Below are positions 19,366 to 28,234 of a DNA stretch of 64,000 nt, piece after piece. The notes below the pieces were generated by a model. It did no database searches and was not told the origin of the DNA. It saw only the letters and a list, made by a program, of their open reading frames with translations. The position numbers and the translations under genes were made by a program. Location of the stretch: positions 3,906,001-3,970,000 of the forward strand of contig NZ_JAGRPV010000001.1 of assembly GCF_030014955.1 (NCBI RefSeq), read 5' to 3'. The DNA comes from Cohnella hashimotonis (lineage in GTDB: Bacteria; Bacillota; Bacilli; Paenibacillales; Paenibacillaceae). Numbering within the stretch: position 1 is the first letter of the stretch; the number at the start of each line of letters is the position of its first letter.

Positions 19366-20343
19366 CTACCAGATGCTGCTATTCGTGAGGCGCTTGGCGA
19401 TGCCGTTGACCAGGAGCAGCAGCACCAGATTGATGAATGAGTTGAACAGGCCGACAGCGGTAGCGAAGCTGTAGTTGGCGTTCAGCAGGCCAATGCTGTA
19501 GACGTAAGTTGCGATAATCTCCGAAGTCGACTGATTCAGCGGATTTTGAAGCAGGTACACTTTTTCGAAGCCGATCGCCATGACGTTACCGACGTTCAGG
19601 ATCAGAATGACGACGATCGTGGGCAGGATGCCCGGCAGGTCGACGTGAACGATCTTCTGGAACCGGGACGCGCCATCCACCTTGGCCGCCTCGTACAGCG
19701 TCGGATCGATGCCTGCCAGCGCAGCGAGATAGATGACTGCGGAGTAGCCGGCCGTCTGCCAGATGTCGGACCAGACATAGATCGAACGGAACATGCCGGG
19801 TTCGCCGAGGAAGTTGATCGAATCGAAGCCCATATGGTTCAAGGCAACGTTGGCGAAGCCGAGTCTGGGCGCCAGGAACAGCATGATGATCGACACCATG
19901 ACGACAGTCGAGATAAAGTAAGGCGCGAACGTCACGAGCTGCACGATACGCTTGAAGCGGCCGCTGCGAATCTCGTTAAGCATCAGCGCAAGCAGGATCG
20001 GAATCGGGAAGCCCGCCAGCAGCAGGTAGCCGCTCAGCAGGATCGTATTGCGGATTAGATCCCAGAAGATCGGGTTATCGAAAAAGAGCTTGAAGTTCCG
20101 CAGGCCTACCCAGGGACTGCCCCAGATGCCTTTAATGACGTTGTAATCTTTGAAGGCGAGCACGGCGTTCGCCATCGGGTAATACTTGAAAATCAGAAAG
20201 AATAAAAGCGGCGGCAGGACGACCAGGTACAGCTGCCAATGTTTCTTGAAGCTTTTCCTGGCTTCGAGCGTCCGGCTCCTTTTCACCCGCTTGCGGATCG
20301 GCTGCGGCTGCGCGTTGCCTTCCCATGCGATTTCTCCATCCAT
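19366..20343 (-). CDS. Sugar ABC transporter permease (LplB type, second system)
   Basis: 325 residues from an ATG at 20343 with AGGAGGGG before it; a longer in-frame start 26 codons upstream has no ribosome site. A basic N-terminal tail (KRVKRSRTLEARKSFKKHW) precedes six membrane segments. The EAA loop is TLYEAAKVDGASRFQKIVHV. It is the first gene of the second importer operon. The 347-base gap upstream carries a cre-like site and repeats that probably control it. Confidence 0.93.
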   Translation of the reverse strand: MDGEIAWEGNAQPQPIRKRVKRSRTLEARKSFKKHWQLYLVVLPPLLFFLIFKYYPMANAVLAFKDYNVIKGIWGSPWVGLRNFKLFFDNPIFWDLIRNTILLSGYLLLAGFPIPILLALMLNEIRSGRFKRIVQLVTFAPYFISTVVMVSIIMLFLAPRLGFANVALNHMGFDSINFLGEPGMFRSIYVWSDIWQTAGYSAVIYLAALAGIDPTLYEAAKVDGASRFQKIVHVDLPGILPTIVVILILNVGNVMAIGFEKVYLLQNPLNQSTSEIIATYVYSIGLLNANYSFATAVGLFNSFINLVLLLLVNGIAKRLTNSSIW

Positions 20344-20386
20344 CGTCGACGATCCCCTCCTATCGTTCCCTAGCGCCGATTTTGCT

Positions 20387-20400
20387 TGGCAGCGCTTTCT
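20387..20400 (-). promoter_or_regulatory. Candidate CcpA-binding cre site
   Basis: Minus strand AGAAAGCGCTGCCA matches the cre consensus TGWAANCGNTNWCA at 12 of 14 positions, including the CG core. It lies about 45 bases before the first importer gene. A ccpA gene is present in the window at 54844-55851. Confidence 0.5.
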
Positions 20401-20633
20401 ACAGGTCCGATGATAGCGCAACCAAAACGCCGACCGGAAGGTACAAATCGGTATTTTAGCGTACCAAAAACCCGATTTAGAGGAGCCGATTCGCCTTAGA
20501 ACGGCCCATTTTCCGCGATCTGACGCGGGGACGGGCCATCGGGAAAACGGTACGGTCGATCGGGACGCATAAAAGCGGGATTTCGCGTGAACGGGCTTAT
20601 TTTTTCGTTTGTCCTTGCCGTTCAGCGCCCAAA

Positions 20634-20663
20634 GTAAAAACCGCCAGGGAAGTTCCCTGACGG
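20634..20663 (-). terminator. Rho-independent terminator of the tethered AraC gene
   Basis: Minus strand CCGTCAGGGAA pairs with TTCCCTGGCGG, then TTTTTAC. Confidence 0.85.
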
Positions 20664-20690
20664 TCGGTTGAGCGATCGTACGCTATAAAT

Positions 20691-22985
20691 TCAATCGAAT
20701 GACTGCCGGAATGCGCTCGGCGATACGCCCGATACCCGCTTGAACGCCCGGCGGAACGAATGCGAGCTGTTGTAGCCGACCTTGTACGCGATCTCGTCGA
20801 TCGTCGCGCTCCGGTCCCGCAGCAGCTCGGCCGCGTGATCCATGCGAATTTTCTCCAGGTAATCGGACAAATTCGTTCCCGTGACGTCCTTGAACAGCTG
20901 CGAAATGTATTTCTCCGGCCGCTCCACTTGCTCGGCTACCTTGTAAAGCGTAAGCTCGGCGTCGGAATACTTTTCCGCGATATATTTCTTGATCTCCTCG
21001 ACCGTCTTGTGGTGCAAATCGTTTTTCTTCGCGGCCACGACGCCGCACAGCGTATCGGTTATTTGTCCGATCTCGTCGCGGACCGCCTCCAGCGAATCCG
21101 TCTCCTGGATCGCCAGCGTACGGTTTTTGACCGATTCGAACGGCTCGGCGGATTGGAAGGCTTTCTGGTCGAGCACCTTGAGCAGCGTTCCTTTTAATTC
21201 GCCGATCAGCTGCCGCTTCATGTCCGGCGAGAGCTCCCGGCTTTCGGCATTGCGCGCGAGCAGCTCCTCCACCATCCGGCGCGCTTCTTCCCTTTCGCCC
21301 GCACGGATCGTACCGATGAGCCGAAGCTCGGTCTCCAGCGGATAATAATAGGTCGCGCTCGTAGGCAGGATGTCGCGATGCCGCAAAATATCCTTGCGGA
21401 CGGCGTAATCCGCGTACTCGAGCGTCTCCCGCGCTTGCTCGCACGAACGGCTGACCTCCAGCGCCGTGCCGAAGCTTTCGCCGAACGCGGCGGTGACGGA
21501 AATTTTGTACTCGTCGAACAGGCGGGCGGCGAGCGGCCGCAGCATGTCCTCGATCTCGCGTTCCCCCGCTTCCTCCGGCTGCTCGGGCACATAACCGAAC
21601 AAGGCGGCCACCCGGTCCGAGCCCATATCCGTCATTTGCAGATCGGGGAACAGCTCGCGCAGGTTTTGCTTGACGAGCAATCGCGCTGCGTTCAATTCGT
21701 TCAATATCTCGACCGTGTCCATGCCCGAATAACCTTCGACGCGCAAGATTCCGACCGCGCCTGAGGCGAAGCCGAATCTTAGGCCGGCTTGGTCCGCCGC
21801 GGCCTCGGCCTCGTCGCGCGTCGTGAATTCGCCGGCGAGCAGCCGCTTCAGGTAAGCGTCCTGCACGAGCGGGAGCTGCCGGTCGAGCTCGCTTTGCAGC
21901 CATTTGTTGTTGGTCAGCATATTGGCGACATTGCCGTGCAGAAAATCGTAGGCGTTGCCGAGCGGCGGCTGGTCCTTGGCGAATTGGTCGCGAAATACGC
22001 CGAGCAGCCGGTTAATCGGCGCGCTGTTCCGGTAAGACAACACGATGCCTGCCAGCAGCCCGACGACAAGCGCGACCGCCGTCACCGTCCAGCTGATGAA
22101 TTTAATGTGGTTCGCGTTTTCCATGAGCACGGCCTTTGGGATGCCCGCGCGGTACGTCCAGCCCGTCTTGTCCGATTGAATGGCGATGACCAGATCGTCG
22201 CCGTAAAATTGGCTCTGTTCGTCCGCTCGCAAACCGTCCGTCCCGTTCAGACGGACGATTTCTTTTTCCTCGATGCCCTGCCGGCTGATCGTCTTGCCCT
22301 CGCGGTCGCTGATGTATGTCCAGCCGCCATAACGATCTTTCAATCCCGTCAGCAGGCTCTGAATCGTCTTCTCGTCGATAATAACGACGACGGTAGCCGG
22401 AGAGACCTCGTTAAAGCTGTCCAATGGAAGCGATTGCATATAAGAAATGACCGATGTCTGTCCGTCGCCGTCTTCGAAGGGGCTGAGCGGCAGGATCTCC
22501 CGGCTGTGGGGCTTGTTCAGAATCGTATTGCGCCAGTCGTCCAGCGTCATATTGCGATAATGTGCGGTCTCGTAATAATGCTCGGGACGGAAATAAGCGG
22601 ATCCCGGCGTCAGCACGACGTTATAATTTCGCAGATAAATGTAGTAGTTCCGCAGGAAGTCGTTGGTCTGGCCGAAAACCATGACGCTTCTCAGCACGTT
22701 CCAGATGCTGTACAGATTGACGTCGCCGTCGCTCTTTTTCTCGTTCATCAGCACGAACAGATCCTGATTCAGCGCCAGCTGCCGGGTGAACCCCTCGACC
22801 TCGGCCATTCTGCGCTCCAGCAGCTGCTGCGCGTTCTGCAGCTGGGTGACGCCGTTCTCGATCGAGATCGACTGCGTGACTTCGATCGAAGTCCGGTAGG
22901 ACATATAACCCGCGATGCTGGGCAGGATCAGGATGACGAGATAGGAGAGCAGAAAGTTCCGGTAAATCCTCGAATGCTTCGGCAA
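20691..22985 (-). CDS. Membrane-tethered AraC-family regulator with Cache-like sensor
   Basis: 764 residues from a TTG at 22985 with AAGGGGGG seven bases upstream. Membrane segment 1 is about residues 9-29, an extracellular Cache-like domain covers about 30-295, and membrane segment 2 is about 297-318. A cytoplasmic region of about 340 residues follows. The C-terminal 100 residues are an AraC double helix-turn-helix (LTLYKVAEQVERPEKYISQL, ATIDEIAYKVGYNSSHSFRR, ending SPSAFRQSF). It resembles a one-component fusion of the YesM and YesN roles: sensing outside, DNA binding inside, with no kinase. Its place between the importer operon and the GH95 gene suggests it controls one or both. Confidence 0.88.
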   Translation of the reverse strand: MPKHSRIYRNFLLSYLVILILPSIAGYMSYRTSIEVTQSISIENGVTQLQNAQQLLERRMAEVEGFTRQLALNQDLFVLMNEKKSDGDVNLYSIWNVLRSVMVFGQTNDFLRNYYIYLRNYNVVLTPGSAYFRPEHYYETAHYRNMTLDDWRNTILNKPHSREILPLSPFEDGDGQTSVISYMQSLPLDSFNEVSPATVVVIIDEKTIQSLLTGLKDRYGGWTYISDREGKTISRQGIEEKEIVRLNGTDGLRADEQSQFYGDDLVIAIQSDKTGWTYRAGIPKAVLMENANHIKFISWTVTAVALVVGLLAGIVLSYRNSAPINRLLGVFRDQFAKDQPPLGNAYDFLHGNVANMLTNNKWLQSELDRQLPLVQDAYLKRLLAGEFTTRDEAEAAADQAGLRFGFASGAVGILRVEGYSGMDTVEILNELNAARLLVKQNLRELFPDLQMTDMGSDRVAALFGYVPEQPEEAGEREIEDMLRPLAARLFDEYKISVTAAFGESFGTALEVSRSCEQARETLEYADYAVRKDILRHRDILPTSATYYYPLETELRLIGTIRAGEREEARRMVEELLARNAESRELSPDMKRQLIGELKGTLLKVLDQKAFQSAEPFESVKNRTLAIQETDSLEAVRDEIGQITDTLCGVVAAKKNDLHHKTVEEIKKYIAEKYSDAELTLYKVAEQVERPEKYISQLFKDVTGTNLSDYLEKIRMDHAAELLRDRSATIDEIAYKVGYNSSHSFRRAFKRVSGVSPSAFRQSFD

Positions 22986-23014
22986 CGTCCGACCCCCCTT
23001 TTTCTAGTAGCACC

Positions 23015-23020
23015 ATTATA
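23015..23020 (-). promoter_or_regulatory. Probable -10 box of the tethered AraC gene
   Basis: A perfect TATAAT on the minus strand, 30 bases before the TTG start; the -35 is not canonical. An inverted repeat GACAACTAC/GTAGTTGTC (23028-23070) spans the -35 area and could be an operator or a GH95 transcript end. Confidence 0.45.
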
Positions 23021-23094
23021 CACGAAAGACAACTACCGGTCCGCCGAATGAAGCAGCCCCGTAGTTGTCGCAGCCTTGCGTACTATGATTCGGT

Positions 23095-25413
23095 TCAGTG
23101 CGCCGTCGATGCGAGAAGCCCGGCATCCAAGACGACGGTTTCGCCGGCCCGCAGGTTCAAACGGATCTCCCGGCCCCCGTATCGCAGCGCCGCCTGCAGC
23201 GCAGAGCCGGCCCGGATCGTCGCGCTCGTCAGCGCGCCGTCCGACCAGACGAGATCGACCTCCGCATTGCCTCTGGCCCGGAGCCCCCGGATGCTTCCGG
23301 TATGCCAGCTCGCCGGGAGCGCGGGCAGCAGATGGATGGCCCCCCCGTGACTCTGCATCAGCATCTCCGCGAAGGCGGCCGCCCCGCCGAAGTTGCCGTC
23401 GGCCACGAAGATATTGCTCTCCGCGCCTGCGATGCCGGCTTTGGAGTAGGTCAGCAGATTGTCGAAGCATAGCCGCCCGATCAGATAGGACAGCTGGCGC
23501 AGCGCCAGTTCTCCTTCGCCGAGTCTAGCGAAGCCCCCGGCGAACAGCGCGAGCGTGAACTCTACGTCCTCGAGATCGGCCGCGTCCATTCGGTTCGCAA
23601 GCGTACGCTTCGCCGCCTCCGCCAGCTCCGGCGTATCGTGGGGAGTCACCTGGGCGCCCGGGAAAAGCGCATGCAGGTGCGAAACGTGCCTGTGGTCCGG
23701 CTGCGCCTCGCCGTAGTCCTCGAGCCATTCCTGCAGCTGGCCGCCCGCGCCGATCTGCAGCGGCGGCAGCAGGCTCAGTGCCTCGCGAAGCCGGACTTGA
23801 AGGTCTTCGTCCGTACCCAGCCGATCGGCGGAGGACAGGCAGAACGCGAACAGGTCGCGCACGAGCACCTGATCGAGCGTGGCGCCCATGGACAGTGCAT
23901 AGCTGCGTTCCCGGCCGTCCCCGACGAAGAAACTGTTCTCCGGCGAATTGGAAGGCCCGGTCACGAGCCACCCCTTCTCCGGGTGGACGCTCATATAATC
24001 CAGGAAAAATAGCGCCGCCTCCTTCAGCACCGGATACGCGCTTCGCCGCAGGAAGTCGTCGTCGAGCCCGTATTCGTAATGGACGCGCAGCTGCTCGGCC
24101 AGCCAGAGGCCGCCGGTCACGTTCAGCCCCCATGAATAATGCCAGCCGGGCGCGGTAAAGCCCCAGGCGTTGGAGAACACGTGCGCGACCCATCCCGGCG
24201 CGGCGTAAAAGTCGCGTGCGGTACGCCGTCCAGCATCGGCCAGACGCTCCACGTAACGCAGGAGCGGCAGGTGACACTCGGCCAGGTTGGCCGCTTCGGT
24301 CGGGAAGTAATTCATCTCCGTATTGATATCAAGATGATAATCGCAGCTCCAAGCCATGCGGTTGGCCTCGCCGTCGTTCCAGATACCCTGAAGGTGAAGC
24401 GGCAGCGCCGAATCCTCGCGCGAGCCGGCGATCGTCAGGTAACGTCCGTATTGGAAAAACAGGGCGAAAAGGCCGGGGTCTGCGGCCCCCTCGCGCAAAC
24501 GGCTCATCCGCTCGCCGGTCGGCAGCCGCATCGCTTCGCGCCTGTCGCCGAGAGAAACTTCTACGCGGCCGAACAGCCTGCGGTAATCGGAGATATGATC
24601 CTCGCGCACCTTGTCGTATCCCTTGGCAATCGCCCGCTCGACGGACGCCGCGCCTTCGGTGCGCCAATCTTCGCCTACCCTGTCGTAATCCGTGCTGGCG
24701 GCGACAAAAATCCACGCTTCGTCCGCTTCCTCGACGACCAGCCTTCCGCCCACGGCCGTTATTTGCCCGCCGCGCGCGACGACCTGGACCCGTCCCTCGG
24801 CCCGCACGCCGCATTGGCCGTCGCTGTGCATCGTCTCCGTCGCCCGGCCGGCGAAGGCGAGAATGCCCGCAGCCACATCCGTCGTAGAAGCGAAGCGCTC
24901 CGTCCGGCCCTCGAGCGCCAGCGCGAAGGATACGCCTCCCGATCGGACGCTTGTCAACCTGCCGGCGATTACGCCGTCCGCATGGCTTGCCAGCGCTTCG
25001 CGGCGGATGCCCGCTTGATCCTCGCATGCGAACCCGTAAAGGGCGGTCTCCAGATCGAGCTCCCGCGTTACTCCCCCGCCGATGGCGTCCGTGAACGTCA
25101 GAATCAGATCGCACATCGGCATATTCGTGCCGAAGTTCCCTTTTTCCGATTGCAGCAGCGCTGCGGCCCGGTCCTCGCCGGCGGCATAATCCCCGCTCCA
25201 GAAAACATTTCTGAGCGCTTCAAGGTCAGCCTTATTGCGCGGCGCAAAAGGCGTCTCCTCTGGCTTGCCCGACCAATAAGTCGCTTCGGTCAGGCTCCAA
25301 ACCTCGCGCGCCGCGTCCCCATATATGACGGCGCCCATTTTCCCGTTCCCGAGAGGAAGCCCCTGCTTCCAGCCGTCGGCGCCCTTGTCGTACCATAGTT
25401 TCGTATCGCTCAT
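23095..25413 (-). CDS. GH95 alpha-L-fucosidase/alpha-L-galactosidase
   Basis: 772 residues from the ATG at 25413, the start with AAGGGTGA upstream; 57 in-frame codons before it are discounted. There is no signal peptide, so it is cytoplasmic. The N-terminal domain starts WYDKGADGWKQGLPLGNGKM, typical of GH95. The catalytic (alpha/alpha)6 barrel has CDYHLDINTEMNYFPTEA, the putative general acid Glu in PSNSPENSF, HRHVSHLHALFPG, and the putative base Asp in VADGNFGG. A small beta domain ends the protein. GH95 enzymes invert alpha-1,2-linked L-fucose, and some take L-galactose; the substrate cannot be decided here. It diverges from the AraC gene at 25619. Confidence 0.88.
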   Translation of the reverse strand: MSDTKLWYDKGADGWKQGLPLGNGKMGAVIYGDAAREVWSLTEATYWSGKPEETPFAPRNKADLEALRNVFWSGDYAAGEDRAAALLQSEKGNFGTNMPMCDLILTFTDAIGGGVTRELDLETALYGFACEDQAGIRREALASHADGVIAGRLTSVRSGGVSFALALEGRTERFASTTDVAAGILAFAGRATETMHSDGQCGVRAEGRVQVVARGGQITAVGGRLVVEEADEAWIFVAASTDYDRVGEDWRTEGAASVERAIAKGYDKVREDHISDYRRLFGRVEVSLGDRREAMRLPTGERMSRLREGAADPGLFALFFQYGRYLTIAGSREDSALPLHLQGIWNDGEANRMAWSCDYHLDINTEMNYFPTEAANLAECHLPLLRYVERLADAGRRTARDFYAAPGWVAHVFSNAWGFTAPGWHYSWGLNVTGGLWLAEQLRVHYEYGLDDDFLRRSAYPVLKEAALFFLDYMSVHPEKGWLVTGPSNSPENSFFVGDGRERSYALSMGATLDQVLVRDLFAFCLSSADRLGTDEDLQVRLREALSLLPPLQIGAGGQLQEWLEDYGEAQPDHRHVSHLHALFPGAQVTPHDTPELAEAAKRTLANRMDAADLEDVEFTLALFAGGFARLGEGELALRQLSYLIGRLCFDNLLTYSKAGIAGAESNIFVADGNFGGAAAFAEMLMQSHGGAIHLLPALPASWHTGSIRGLRARGNAEVDLVWSDGALTSATIRAGSALQAALRYGGREIRLNLRAGETVVLDAGLLASTAH

Positions 25414-25572
25414 CGTCCGTTCACCCTTCGCGTTTCTATCGCTTCGGCCCATGGGGCCGCATTGCGATTTCATTTGTTCGATCGTCCGCATACGGACGCC
25501 AATGCTTTTCATATCGTCACCGATATCGTACCATGAGAAGAGCGTTTCGTATTTGTTAGCGCATCCACCAAT

Positions 25573-25602
25573 TTGACGATTCATCCGGTCATTTTTTATT
25601 TT
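25573..25602 (+). promoter_or_regulatory. Candidate promoter of the soluble AraC gene
   Basis: TTGACG (25573-25578), 18-base spacer, TATTTT (25597-25602), directly before GGGAGG and the ATG. The 205-base divergent gap also holds a GTCCG-cata-CGGAC inverted repeat (25484-25497) on the GH95 side. Confidence 0.45.
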
Positions 25603-25618
25603 ACTGGGAGGCTCCGAT

Positions 25619-26515
25619 ATGAAAAAGCTGTCCGAAATGACGCCATACCTGGGCGATCTGATGCCTTATGTCTACGACGGCAGCGCAAATGAAGGGCTTC
25701 GCGTATGCAGCGTGTATGCGATGCATCTGTTCCCGGAGGGCGGCGGGGAGATGGAGGTCGAAGGCGTCAGGCATCCGCTCGACAAGCGAGCGCTCGTCTT
25801 TTTGCGGCCCGGCCAGCCCCACGCGTTTCATATCTCGCCGGAGCGGCCGCTTTCCTCATTCAATTTGTATTTCGATTTATGGGACACCGGGGCCCCGGTG
25901 TCGCTGAACCGGATTTTTATTTACGCGCCCGAGCCCTTCCGGCTTGACGCCGTCTCCGTCGCTTGCCCGTGCGCCGAGTTGGAGTCCCTTCCTTGCGTGT
26001 CGTCGCTCCAGGACGACCCGCAGCTCTACGAGGAGCTGCTGCGGATTGTCCGGGTATACGAACAATCCCGCTACTATCGCAGCGAGATTCTGAACAGCAT
26101 GATGTACGCGTGGATGCTGAATTGGTACAATGCTCGCCATACGCGGCGGCCGAGCGATTACCGGATCGTGAAGCTGCTGGAGCGTCTCGAAAGGGATCCA
26201 GGGAGGCGCGAGAGCGTCGGCGAATGGTGGGAGATGTGCGGACTAAGCCGCACCTATTTTCACGAGCTGTTCCTTCGGGAAACGGGGTTCACGCCCAAAG
26301 CCTATCAGCATCGTCTGCGGATGCGGAGAGCGGCGATTCTGCTGCGGGAGAGCGACCTCACGATCACCGCAGTCGCGGACAAGCTTGGCTATCCGTCGAT
26401 CCATCCGTTTACGCGCCACTTTGGCGCCTATTACGGCGTCAGTCCGATGCAGTACCGCCGCCGTCCGGCAAGCCCGACAGGCGTGCCGCCCGCCGATCCT
26501 TCGCCCGTTCTCTAA
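25619..26515 (+). CDS. AraC-family transcriptional regulator
   Basis: 298 residues. The N-terminal half is a cupin-like ligand domain (EGGGEMEVEGVRHPLDKRAL then FLRPGQPHAF), the usual sugar-sensing jelly roll of AraC/RhaS proteins. The C-terminal 100 residues hold two helix-turn-helix units (VGEWWEMCGLSRTYFHELFL and LTITAVADKLGYPSIHPFTR). GGGAGG precedes the ATG. It diverges from the GH95 gene, which it probably regulates. Its last 77 bases overlap the 3' end of the convergent PHP gene. Confidence 0.9.
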   Translation: MKKLSEMTPYLGDLMPYVYDGSANEGLRVCSVYAMHLFPEGGGEMEVEGVRHPLDKRALVFLRPGQPHAFHISPERPLSSFNLYFDLWDTGAPVSLNRIFIYAPEPFRLDAVSVACPCAELESLPCVSSLQDDPQLYEELLRIVRVYEQSRYYRSEILNSMMYAWMLNWYNARHTRRPSDYRIVKLLERLERDPGRRESVGEWWEMCGLSRTYFHELFLRETGFTPKAYQHRLRMRRAAILLRESDLTITAVADKLGYPSIHPFTRHFGAYYGVSPMQYRRRPASPTGVPPADPSPVL

Positions 26516-27338
26516 GATCGCGAACGACGTCCGCATCCGCCGAGCGCCAGCCGATCGGACCGTGATACACCCGTCCCTTGCGTTCGCCGTGAAAGTCCGA
26601 TCCGCCCGTCGCGATGATGCCGTACCGCTGCGCCATCGCCGCGTAGCGCCGCTCGTCTTCGTCCGAATGGTCCGAGTGGTAAGCCTCCACGCCGTCCGCG
26701 ATGCCTTCCCGCAGCAGTGCTTCCACGGCTTCGTCCGCGCCGTACAGCCCGGGATGGGCGACGACGGCGGCGCCGCCCGCCTCGTGAATCCAGGCGATCG
26801 CTTCGGCCGGCGCGATCCGCGGCGGCAGGACATAAGCCGGCTTGCCCTCGGCCAGATAGCGGTCGAACGCCTCCTGCAGCGAACTTACCGCTCCGATCCG
26901 GACGAGCGCTTCGGCGATGTGCGGCCGGCCGACCGTCTCGTCGGGCCCTCTGTCCCGGCCCGCCGCGTCGAGCACCGTCTCCCAGGAAAGACGCACGCCC
27001 AGCTCGTTGAGCTTCGCCACGATCAGCTCGTTGCGCGAATCGCGCACGCGGCGCTGGGAAGCGAGCCGGGCCAGGAATACCGGATCCCGGTCGTCCGCAT
27101 AGTAGCCCAAAATGTGAATATCCTGGCCGTTCTGCGCGGTGCTGATCTCGACCCCGGGCACGACCTCAATGCCGTATTCCTCCGCCGCTTGCCTGGCCTC
27201 GTCGAGACCGGCTACCGTATCGTGATCGGTAATGCCGATGGCGGAGAGGCCCGCCTCCGCCGCCATGCGGACGTTTTCGGACGGCTTGTGAAGACCGTCG
27301 GAAGCGGTCGTGTGCGTATGCATGTCCGCTCTCTTCAA
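26439..27338 (-). CDS. PHP-domain phosphoesterase (nucleoside 3',5'-bisphosphate phosphatase-like)
   Basis: 299 residues from a TTG at 27338 with AAGGGGG eight bases before it. The PHP metal-binding motifs are ADMHTHTTASDG, GITDHDT, PGVEIST, VVAHPGLY and GGSDFHGE. The length and motif order match the YciV/TrpH-like (RnaAM) group, which removes the 3'-phosphate of 3',5'-bisphosphonucleotides and may trim short RNA. The start overlaps the stop of the LysR gene (TTGA), so it is translationally coupled to it. Its last 77 bases overlap the AraC gene on the other strand. Confidence 0.85.
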   Translation of the reverse strand: MKRADMHTHTTASDGLHKPSENVRMAAEAGLSAIGITDHDTVAGLDEARQAAEEYGIEVVPGVEISTAQNGQDIHILGYYADDRDPVFLARLASQRRVRDSRNELIVAKLNELGVRLSWETVLDAAGRDRGPDETVGRPHIAEALVRIGAVSSLQEAFDRYLAEGKPAYVLPPRIAPAEAIAWIHEAGGAAVVAHPGLYGADEAVEALLREGIADGVEAYHSDHSDEDERRYAAMAQRYGIIATGGSDFHGERKGRVYHGPIGWRSADADVVRDLRERAKDRRAARLSGLPDGGGTASD

Positions 27339-28234
27339 GCTTGTATCCCCCTTAAATATTCTAGCAGCGAAGCGCCTGCGATCGGCAGGTCCGACGATTG
27401 CTGGCGAACCGCATAAAACTGCCGGCGAAACGAAACGCCGCGAATCTTCACCGGCGCGAGCAGCGAGAGCGCGGCTTCGTGCCGGATCGTCCATACCGAC
27501 ACGAAGGACAGTCCCAATCCTGCCTCGACGGCCGACTTCACGGCGCCGGTGCTCCCGAAGTCGCTCACGACCCGCAGATCGGAAGGGTGCGCGCCGTGGC
27601 GGAGGAGCTCCTCCTCCATCACCTGGCGCGTTCCGGAACCTGTCTCCCGCAGCACCATCGGCTCCTTCAGCACCTCCTCCAGCTCGACCTCGCTGCGCGA
27701 AGCGAACGCGTGCCCCGCCGGCACGACAAGCACTAGCTCGTCGTTCATGACCGGCTCGGCAATCAGCCCGGGCCCTTCCGCGCGCCCTTCGACCAGCCCG
27801 AAGGCGAGGCCGTGGTTCTCGATCTCCTCGATAATCTCCGCCGTGTTGATGATGCGCATGCTCAGCGACAGTTCGGGATATCGTCTCAGAAAAGGCGCGA
27901 GCAGCCGCGGCAGCACGTATTCGCCGATCGTCAGGCTTGCGGCGAACTTGAGCCTGCCCTTGAGCTGCTCGGCGTGCGCGGCCATGACCGCGTCCGTCTC
28001 CCGCATCAGCTCCATGGCCTTGCGCGCTTGGGGCAGCAGGGCGCGGCCGGCATCGGTCAGCTCCAGCTTTTTGGCCGATCGGTGAAACAGCTTGGCTCCG
28101 AACCGCTCCTCGAGCGCCTGAATCTGCATCGTCACCGCAGGCTGCGTCATATGCAGCGTCTGGGCGGCGGCGGAGAAGCTTCCCCTTTCCGCCACTGCGT
28201 AAAAGGTGTGGAGCTGATGCACGTTCAACGCCAT
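27335..28234 (-). CDS. LysR-family transcriptional regulator (CysL/YwfK-like)
   Basis: 299 residues. The N-terminal winged helix is clear (NVHQLHTFYAVAERGSFSAA, TQPAVTMQIQALEERFG). The effector domain follows from about residue 90 (GRLKFAASLTIGEYVLPRLL, FGLVEGRAE). The overall pattern is that of the CysL/CbbR/YwfK branch. The exact target is unknown; CysL-type proteins act on sulfur or selenium genes. The stop TGA overlaps the TTG start of the PHP gene, which suggests a shared role or at least shared expression. The ribosome site is weak (GAAGGCGGG, rather distant). Confidence 0.85.
   Translation of the reverse strand: MALNVHQLHTFYAVAERGSFSAAAQTLHMTQPAVTMQIQALEERFGAKLFHRSAKKLELTDAGRALLPQARKAMELMRETDAVMAAHAEQLKGRLKFAASLTIGEYVLPRLLAPFLRRYPELSLSMRIINTAEIIEEIENHGLAFGLVEGRAEGPGLIAEPVMNDELVLVVPAGHAFASRSEVELEEVLKEPMVLRETGSGTRQVMEEELLRHGAHPSDLRVVSDFGSTGAVKSAVEAGLGLSFVSVWTIRHEAALSLLAPVKIRGVSFRRQFYAVRQQSSDLPIAGASLLEYLRGIQA

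Larger units (their letters stand above)
20344..20690. promoter_or_regulatory. Control region of the second importer operon
   Basis: This 347-base gap has no gene. It holds a cre-like site (20387-20400), a GGTAC...GTACC inverted repeat (20440-20465), direct repeats of ACCAAAA 42 bases apart (20421 and 20463) and the terminator of the tethered AraC gene (20634-20663). Such direct repeats suit an AraC-family regulator. No confident -35/-10 pair was recognised. Confidence 0.5.
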
